Program-made: the position numbers and the translations under genes | The notes under the pieces: generated by a model | What the model was told of the DNA's origin: nothing | Seen by the model: the letters and a program-made list of their open reading frames with translations, nothing else | Databases searched by the model: none | Part shown: positions 1 through 5,352 of the stretch, piece by piece | Numbering within the stretch: position 1 is the first letter of the stretch | Layout of the letters: each line of letters starts with the position of its first letter | DNA from: Candidatus Dojkabacteria bacterium | GTDB lineage: Bacteria > Patescibacteriota > Dojkabacteria > J137 | Direction: 5' to 3' | NCBI GenBank assembly: GCA_020429495.1 | Contig: JAGQLJ010000006.1 | Span: 1 to 7,534 of the forward strand | Length of the DNA stretch: 7,534 bases

Positions 1-2
1 TA

Positions 3-1211
3 GTAGATGAGGAACCACAGAATATATTAAGTTCATCTCCTTGGACATATTTTACCTATACATTTAACGTCGGTAGTGGGCAGACTTTTAGATTTTTTTC
101 TAACTGTTCGGCTGGACCTTCGCCAACACAAGGTATATGGTACCTCGATGATTTGAGCATCGTTCCTTTGGGTGGTGGTGCTGAGCTTGTAACAAATGGA
201 GGAATGGAATCATTTACTGGAGGAGTGCCTAACGGATGGGTAGCAGCAGGTACTATAACCACTCAAGAAGAAACAGAAATTGTGCACTCAGGAAATTCTT
301 CAGTCAAAATAGATTTAGGTGGAGGATGTGGTGGAAGACTTGAGCAATATATTAGTTCTTTTTCTGGTGACTATGTAATATCAGGCTGGGCAAAGAGAGA
401 AACAGGAACCGGTGTTTTACCATACTATATTGGAACTTCAATTTATTCATCAGATACAATTGGTCAAAGTGGGCCAGATTTTCAGGGTACTCTACCATAT
501 ACAACTCCAGAAGATTTTAAGATTGATTTAAATGGTGATGATGTTACAAGATTAGTTAATAATGGAGAAAATTTGGGGGTAGCAAATTCTAATGCTTTTG
601 ATTTGTCTTCAACTGGTTGGCCATTATCAAAAATTACTCAATCTAACTTTGGTAGTGAGTGGGATTTAGGACCATTTATTTATTCACTTACACCAAGTAC
701 AAGTGATGATGTTGATGCTGATTTTCATTATGAAGACGTTACTGTAAATCTTACATGTACTCCAAATGGCGTTGCTCAATGTGCTAATACATACTATACA
801 ACTGATGGATCAACTCCAACTTTGAGTTCGTCTCAAGGAACTAGTTTCACACTAACCTACGATGGATTCTATACCATTAAATATTTTTCTGTTGATGACT
901 TTGGGAATAGAGAAAGTGTTAAAACAGCAATAAATCAGGTGAAAATAAGTAAACCAGTATATGGATCAGATCTTTTAACTGATGAAGAAAAGGCTAATCA
1001 AATAGTATGTGGTAAATTAGATGTTGGTGGAGTATATAATCTAGTTGATGATATTGACTATAAAAACTTGGTTGAAAAATATGGTAAGTCTTGTTCTGAT
1101 ATATCAATCCAATACAATGGATGTGGTGGGCTAGATTATGATAAAAATCAAAAGATTGATATCCGTGATTTTATTCACCTATCATTTCTGTATGGAAATA
1201 CATGTAATTAA
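3..1211 (+). CDS. Secreted CBM / chitobiase-C-like / dockerin protein, 5' end missing
   Basis: The frame is open from the left edge, so no start is visible; the TTG at 153 lies inside a domain (WYLDDLSIVPLG) and is not a credible start. The 402 visible residues read in order: the end of one carbohydrate-binding jelly roll (about 1-55, closing on the typical W-Y-L-D-D-L strand); a second CBM4/9-like jelly roll (about 61-165, opening N-G-G-M-E-S then P-N-G-W); a region of unknown fold (about 165-225); a chitobiase/hexosaminidase C-terminal-like domain (about 227-318, with YYTTDGSTPT and a D-x-x-G-N-R-E-S ending); and a dockerin (336-402). The dockerin's second calcium loop is canonical (DYDKNQKIDIRD), while the first (DVGGVYNLVDDID) has lost several ligand positions and gained a residue. 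The module sits between Cys-Gly pairs. The role is probably extracellular glycan binding; a catalytic domain may lie upstream. Fold calls are by pattern only. The dockerin call is strong. Confidence 0.85.
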   Translation, partial: VDEEPQNILSSSPWTYFTYTFNVGSGQTFRFFSNCSAGPSPTQGIWYLDDLSIVPLGGGAELVTNGGMESFTGGVPNGWVAAGTITTQEETEIVHSGNSSVKIDLGGGCGGRLEQYISSFSGDYVISGWAKRETGTGVLPYYIGTSIYSSDTIGQSGPDFQGTLPYTTPEDFKIDLNGDDVTRLVNNGENLGVANSNAFDLSSTGWPLSKITQSNFGSEWDLGPFIYSLTPSTSDDVDADFHYEDVTVNLTCTPNGVAQCANTYYTTDGSTPTLSSSQGTSFTLTYDGFYTIKYFSVDDFGNRESVKTAINQVKISKPVYGSDLLTDEEKANQIVCGKLDVGGVYNLVDDIDYKNLVEKYGKSCSDISIQYNGCGGLDYDKNQKIDIRDFIHLSFLYGNTCN

Positions 1212-1283
1212 TGCATTTACTATATTATTCATATAAAACTATTTTTGAATTAATTTTATTTAAAGCCTATTGTCTACTTTTTG
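1212..1283 (+). promoter_or_regulatory. Candidate promoter before the GH-A-like gene
   Basis: The short AT-rich gap holds TTGAAT (1245-1250) and TATTGT (1268-1273) separated by exactly 17 bp, each matching four of six bases of the sigma70 consensus. Transcription would begin near 1280, leaving almost no leader before the GTG at 1284. No hairpin terminator for the upstream gene is visible here, so read-through from it is also possible. In such AT-rich DNA, matches this weak can arise by chance. Confidence 0.35.
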
Positions 1284-3695
1284 GTGAAAATAACTAGAGA
1301 TATGTTACAAAAATATATTCCACTCATTATAGTACTTATCTCAGTTCTTACATATTCAGTCTTTATTCAATTAACAAAACCGCTTTTAGATATTTCTGTT
1401 GCATTAGTAACAAGTCCAGTTAGTACACTTGATGAAATAAGGTGGGGAACAATTTATGCGCTATCAGATGGGACTGATGAAATAACAATTAACTATGGAG
1501 ATCAAATCACAACAATGGAAACTGTTTTTTATGTACAGAATCCAGATGGAACACTTCAGCAAGAGATTGTAATTCCAGTAGCAAATGCGGCAGGAAATAC
1601 ATCATTTAATCTAACTCAAGTAGGAACATATAAAATTCATATTGCAATGGGTTATAGACCTTTAACTGTTGATTCAACTAGTAAACTAATGCTAAAACCA
1701 AGAGAAAGATTAAGAACATGGGATTATGCAGATTCAGGCTTTGATGTTTACTTTAATGTAGAAAACAATACAAACTTCTCTTTAAATGGATTGTTAACAG
1801 AAAATGTAGCTGGTACTACGACAATGACTCTATATAATCCCAGCGATGTTCAATTTGGTCAACAAACACTTACATACAGTGCTACAAATGATGGAACAAC
1901 ATTTCAAACAATTTCTGCTATAACTCCTGTCAATGGTGCTTGGAGAGTTAATATTAATACAGTGGGTGGTTCAGATACAACAGTGAGTTTGTGGTTAGAT
2001 GGTATTGGTAGCTACTTTTCTGATAGTGCAGCAAATTTATTTACACCGAGTTTTAGTACTGAATCAGAGATTATGACAATTGATTTGGGTGATAATTTAG
2101 GAACAAGAGCAAGAATTGGTGGTGGAAGAATTGCTGAACAAGGTTCTCTATCTACGGTAGAAGAAACTACTTTTAATACGCTACATTTAGAAACTACCGA
2201 ATCACCTTTAAATATTGCGTTAAGAGAGCCTACAAATGATGACAGTGATCCTAATACCTACACAAGCGGAATAAATTTTACAAATCAAAGTATTGATGAA
2301 GCATTTACAGTAACAAATCAGCCAATTGTTGAGATAAATGGATTGCCTGCTTGGTATAGAGATGATTTAGCACCAGGTGGAACTTGTCCTGGAAATTTAG
2401 ATTCATGTTTATCTTACACGGAAACACATGCAGAATTTGGAGAATTTGTAGAGGTTTTGCTTGATTATTATATAAATACGCAAGGATATCCAGTATCAAT
2501 ACTGAACCTTATCGATGAACCTAATAATGATGTAATTACGGCAACGGGGTATGCTGCAATGATGAATACAGTTGCTGATAGACTTCAAGCAAATGTAGAT
2601 TCAGCTATTAATTCTTTCTTGCCATATACAGGGAGTATTACAACTTTAAATGATACCTCACTTACATATATTGATGATTTGATTTCTAATATAAATTCGG
2701 ACAGCATGAGAGGGCTTGGAATACACCCCTGGTTGTTTGGTCACTCCCCAGATGGAGGAACAACATATTCAACTGAACTTATGGATAAGAGAATTACAGA
2801 CATAATTGCAGATTTGGATACTCAATATTTGCCTGTTGAAATGAAATTGAATATTTCTGAATTGAATGCACATTATGGGAGTACTTCATTCCAAGATTCT
2901 GTAAATATTGCATCAATGGATCATGCAGTTTGGTGGGCATCAGCATTATTTACACTAATGAAACATGGAGATAGAGTTGAGGCAATATCATACTATCCCT
3001 TTGTTGATGACGGAAGTATCCATAATCTTAGAGGTTGGGTAAACTCGGGTGGAGGAATAAAGAGAGTAGGTTATGCAACAAAGTTTATGCTAGAACAGAT
3101 AGAAGATAATGTACTTGCATATTCAGGAGATAATAATCCAGATATTAATTTCTTGGTTACTCAAGATGCATCTGATGTAAATGTAGTAAATATATTAATA
3201 TCTAATAAAGGAGAAAGAACATATAATTTAAGTTATGACATTACTGGAGCTACAAAATATATATCAACTAGTTCTGTAGAATATATTGATACAGATAATT
3301 ATGTTACTGCTGTTACAGGTAGTTCAACTATAGACAGTTCAGATGATACTGTAACAGTGTCTGTTGCACCTGATACAATAACATCTGTAGCATTGACACT
3401 AACAAGTACTGATCCTCATCCTCCAACAAGTGGTGGAGGTTCCGGAGGCGGAAGTAGTTCACAAATAGAAACTACAACTGAAACAGTTTGTGGAAAAATA
3501 GACTACAATGGCAATGGAGTACTAGACCTAACAGACTTTGCTAATTTTGTTAAAAAGTATTCTAAGACTTGTTTAGATCCAACAGCTTCATTTACTGGTT
3601 GTGGAAACTTAGATACAGACAAAAATGGAAAAGTTGATATTGTAGACTTTGCAAACTTTGCTAAGAGATACGGACAAAGTACTTGCAGCTTATAA
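1284..3695 (+). CDS. Membrane-anchored clan GH-A-like glycoside hydrolase with C-terminal dockerin
   Basis: Numbering counts GTG 1284 as residue 1; TTG 1281 and ATG 1302 are alternative starts and none has a good ribosome-binding site. Order: short basic N-terminus and one hydrophobic segment (10-30) without an obvious signal-peptidase site; Ig-like beta region (about 45-130); a second beta-rich stretch to about 250; TIM-barrel-like domain (about 260-605); beta domain (about 610-709); Gly/Ser linker (714-726); dockerin (736-803). In the barrel, LIDEPNND puts Glu412 where clan GH-A enzymes have the acid/base (usually N-E-P), GIHPW lies further on, and NISELNAHYG puts Glu526 at the nucleophile position. 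Their spacing of 114 residues suits strands 4 and 7. The closest impression is GH39/GH51/GH30, but the family is not settled. Both dockerin loops are complete (DYNGNGVLDLTD, DTDKNGKVDIVD). Cys 736, 763, 773 and 801 frame them. The substrate is unknown, presumably an extracellular polysaccharide. Confidence 0.85.
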   Translation: MKITRDMLQKYIPLIIVLISVLTYSVFIQLTKPLLDISVALVTSPVSTLDEIRWGTIYALSDGTDEITINYGDQITTMETVFYVQNPDGTLQQEIVIPVANAAGNTSFNLTQVGTYKIHIAMGYRPLTVDSTSKLMLKPRERLRTWDYADSGFDVYFNVENNTNFSLNGLLTENVAGTTTMTLYNPSDVQFGQQTLTYSATNDGTTFQTISAITPVNGAWRVNINTVGGSDTTVSLWLDGIGSYFSDSAANLFTPSFSTESEIMTIDLGDNLGTRARIGGGRIAEQGSLSTVEETTFNTLHLETTESPLNIALREPTNDDSDPNTYTSGINFTNQSIDEAFTVTNQPIVEINGLPAWYRDDLAPGGTCPGNLDSCLSYTETHAEFGEFVEVLLDYYINTQGYPVSILNLIDEPNNDVITATGYAAMMNTVADRLQANVDSAINSFLPYTGSITTLNDTSLTYIDDLISNINSDSMRGLGIHPWLFGHSPDGGTTYSTELMDKRITDIIADLDTQYLPVEMKLNISELNAHYGSTSFQDSVNIASMDHAVWWASALFTLMKHGDRVEAISYYPFVDDGSIHNLRGWVNSGGGIKRVGYATKFMLEQIEDNVLAYSGDNNPDINFLVTQDASDVNVVNILISNKGERTYNLSYDITGATKYISTSSVEYIDTDNYVTAVTGSSTIDSSDDTVTVSVAPDTITSVALTLTSTDPHPPTSGGGSGGGSSSQIETTTETVCGKIDYNGNGVLDLTDFANFVKKYSKTCLDPTASFTGCGNLDTDKNGKVDIVDFANFAKRYGQSTCSL

Positions 3696-4049
3696 TTCCT
3701 GCTGTTTATTGGAACTTAAAAAGCTTAAAAAATCTAATAAATCGTTCCAACTACTCGTAAACTTATTGAGCTGAATTAATTTTGCAGCTTTAACTAATTC
3801 GGGATTATTTTGAACATGCTCTTTATATTCAGATACAATATTTTCCCATGTAGAATCTTTGGATAAGTTAGCAAGTTGAATAGCTTCAATTAAATATAAA
3901 GATTCTAGATCATCTAATAATCTTGAAGGAGATATATCATCCGCTATTCCAAGCTGCCTACAAATTGCAGGAAAAATCTCTGAATCTAAAATATTCCTAT
4001 CTAATCCTGCATTTGCAATAACTTCGTCTTTGAAAGTTTGAAAATCCAT
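3690..4049 (-). CDS. Hypothetical small soluble protein (119 aa)
   Basis: I do not recognise this protein. It is acidic, has no signal peptide or membrane segment, and is probably almost all helical, with alternating hydrophobic and charged residues such as LLDDLESLYLIEAIQLA around residues 44-60. It contains one Cys (about residue 30) and no visible catalytic motif. It lies 46 bp downstream of the GH15-like gene on the same strand, so the two may be cotranscribed, although the gap also carries a perfect TATAAT. Its stop codon (3690-3692) falls inside the last codons of the opposite-strand dockerin protein, a 6-bp tail-to-tail overlap. The ATG at 4049 has no Shine-Dalgarno sequence. It is supported as a gene by its length, by its place behind a real gene, and by a composition unlike a shadow frame. 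Confidence 0.7.
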   Translation of the reverse strand: MDFQTFKDEVIANAGLDRNILDSEIFPAICRQLGIADDISPSRLLDDLESLYLIEAIQLANLSKDSTWENIVSEYKEHVQNNPELVKAAKLIQLNKFTSSWNDLLDFLSFLSSNKQQEL

Positions 4050-4069
4050 AAGCTAACAATTAGTAGAAG

Positions 4070-4075
4070 ATTATA
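4070..4075 (-). promoter_or_regulatory. Perfect TATAAT -10 box upstream of the small hypothetical gene
   Basis: Read on the minus strand, TATAAT lies 20 bases before the ATG at 4049, following a GGGG run. No good -35 hexamer is found 16-18 bp upstream, where the sequence runs into the end of the GH15-like gene. It may give the small gene its own promoter in addition to read-through. A chance match is possible in AT-rich DNA. Confidence 0.35.
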
Positions 4076-4095
4076 CCCCAGAGATTAACTATCTA

Positions 4096-5160
4096 CTAAT
4101 TACTCTTTCTTTTCTCATTCATTTCAAATAAAGCAACAATAAATAATGATTCACTCCATCCAAGTGGAGTGTTTTCATTAAACTTATCCATATTTGAAAA
4201 ATAAAGTTCTGGCATTCCTTTTTCTGTATCAACATGAATTAATCTATCTAAAAACATTTGTGCTTTTTGTTCATTACCCATATTTTTATAGATAATTGCT
4301 AACCAAGCTAGACCAAATGTCCATTCCGCTTCTTCACTGTATCCATCAGGATTACCGTTATAATACATGTCTCCTTTATATCTAATTACTCCTCTTTCTT
4401 TTAGTAAATGATATTCAATATTTTCTAAAATTTGGTCTTGTTGTTCTTTAGATACAACTTTATAAGGGTAAATAAGAGATAAAAGTGCCAAATCTGTAAA
4501 TTTTCTTGAAGATTCTCTAGGCAGCAGTTGATTAAGGCTTTCTTCTCCTTTTAAAATCATATCATCTGGTACTTCAATTTCATCAAGAGAATCAACTGCT
4601 TTTAAACCTGCAACACATGCGCCAACTGATGATGCATGAATTTCTTCATCTTCTTCCCACATTCCACTATCTTTATCGTGCCAGTATTCAATTGATTGTA
4701 GATAGTAAACTAACTTTTGCACAATTCTTACTCTATCTTCATTTTCAAAAAGCCTTCCTTTTCTATTTTTTTCTAACTGTCCAACTTGAAATAAAATTGC
4801 TCCAACTGCGTCATTTTGTTTATTTCCCCATTCTTCCCAGAACTCATCAAAGTTTTCTGGGTTATAACGTGCATGAATATATTGGAACGTTTCAGTTGGT
4901 TTATGTTCAATTGCCCAGTCAATTTTATCTTCGTGTTTCAAAAATATTTCTAAAACTGCATCATAAGTTTTTTCAACTGTATCGTAGTCACCTATTACTT
5001 CAAACGCAAAACATTCATAAAAATTATCTCTTAACCAAGATTTATTATATCCCGTTCCAACATCTTTACTTGATGCTGCAAATAAACCGGTGTCGTATTG
5101 TAATTCTTTTAAGATTTCTAGATGTTGATTAATTAGTTGATCATAAGAAAGTTTTGCCAT
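4096..5160 (-). CDS. GH15-family glucoamylase-like (alpha/alpha)6 hydrolase, cytoplasmic
   Basis: GH15 enzymes are inverting alpha-glucosidases (glucoamylase, glucodextranase, some trehalases); phosphorylase-kinase alpha subunits share the fold. The family landmarks appear in the right order: SWLRDN (41-46), equivalent to the W-x-R-D substrate-binding motif; GNKQNDAVG (112-120), equivalent to the R-x-Q-x-D-G segment; GMWEEDEE (166-173), where Glu169 matches the catalytic acid in glucoamylase L-W-E-E; EEAEWTFGLAWLAI (276-289); and MPELY followed by PLGWSES (316-338), where Glu318 matches the general base upstream of the conserved L-x-W-S. At 354 residues it looks like a bare, compact catalytic domain. 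There is no signal peptide, anchor or dockerin, so it should act in the cytoplasm, unlike its plus-strand neighbours. The ATG at 5160 follows a TATAAT by 14 bases and has no Shine-Dalgarno sequence. The exact substrate (maltodextrin, trehalose, other alpha-glucoside) cannot be read from this. Confidence 0.88.
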   Translation of the reverse strand: MAKLSYDQLINQHLEILKELQYDTGLFAASSKDVGTGYNKSWLRDNFYECFAFEVIGDYDTVEKTYDAVLEIFLKHEDKIDWAIEHKPTETFQYIHARYNPENFDEFWEEWGNKQNDAVGAILFQVGQLEKNRKGRLFENEDRVRIVQKLVYYLQSIEYWHDKDSGMWEEDEEIHASSVGACVAGLKAVDSLDEIEVPDDMILKGEESLNQLLPRESSRKFTDLALLSLIYPYKVVSKEQQDQILENIEYHLLKERGVIRYKGDMYYNGNPDGYSEEAEWTFGLAWLAIIYKNMGNEQKAQMFLDRLIHVDTEKGMPELYFSNMDKFNENTPLGWSESLFIVALFEMNEKRKSN

Positions 5161-5174
5161 GAAGATAAATGTTA

Positions 5175-5180
5175 ATTATA
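5175..5180 (-). promoter_or_regulatory. Perfect TATAAT -10 box for the GH15-like gene
   Basis: On the minus strand the context is CTATGTATAAT, then 14 bases to the ATG at 5160. The predicted leader is under 10 nt and has no purine-rich ribosome site. No convincing -35 hexamer stands 16-18 bp upstream; the TG directly before the box is one base closer than a true extended -10. Confidence 0.5.
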
Positions 5181-5232
5181 CATAGAATAGCAGAACTTAA
5201 AGAAAGAGGACAGTAGTAGAATCGTAGAAGTC

Positions 5233-5288
5233 GTTATTGATAGTTATTAAGTTATTGAGGGTGATTACAATGAATAACTACCAATAAC
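5233..5288. repeat. 16-bp imperfect inverted repeat with GTTATT iterons between divergent genes
   Basis: GTTATTGATAGTTATT (5233-5248) is the reverse complement of AATAACTACCAATAAC (5273-5288) except at one position, with a 24-base loop. Each arm contains the hexamer GTTATT/AATAAC twice at a 10-bp interval, and another GTTATTGA copy lies in the loop at 5251-5258. The element is about midway between the GH15 start (5160) and the Cys-rich protein start (5353). The helical-turn spacing suggests a protein operator for divergent promoters; an RNA hairpin in a longer leader is an alternative. It lacks the GC-rich stem and U-run of an intrinsic terminator. Confidence 0.6.
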
Positions 5289-5340
5289 CATAAATAAATT
5301 TCGTAATTTAATTAATCTATTATTTTGTTTGGTAATCTAG

Positions 5341-5346
5341 TATATT
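5341..5346 (+). promoter_or_regulatory. TATATT -10 box for the Cys-rich dockerin gene, close enough for a leaderless start
   Basis: TATATT matches five of six bases of the -10 consensus and ends six bases before the ATG at 5353, so initiation would fall at or next to the start codon itself. No -35 hexamer is seen 17 bp upstream; TTGTTT at 5325 is too close. There is no Shine-Dalgarno sequence in the preceding bases (TATTAAAAAC). Confidence 0.45.
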
Positions 5347-5352
5347 AAAAAC

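Noticed and set aside
153..155. TTG as the start of the first protein
   Set aside because: The frame is open to the left edge and the codon lies inside a conserved CBM-like strand (WYLDDLSIVPLG), so the protein is 5' truncated.
3423..3462. Gly-rich DNA stretch as a tandem repeat or G-quadruplex
   Set aside because: It encodes the Gly/Ser linker before the dockerin; the G runs are short and irregular.
3690..3745. Bidirectional terminator between the converging genes
   Set aside because: Only a CTTAAAAA direct repeat and a short AAGCTT palindrome are present; no stem long enough to terminate transcription.
4617..5132. 171-residue plus-strand open frame opposite the GH15-like gene
   Set aside because: It is antisense to a protein with clear GH15 motifs and is rich in Leu, His, Gln and Tyr, as expected of a shadow frame in AT-rich DNA.
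5233..5288. Intrinsic terminator
   Set aside because: The stem is AT-rich with a 24-base loop, has no U-run, and sits between divergent promoters where no gene ends.
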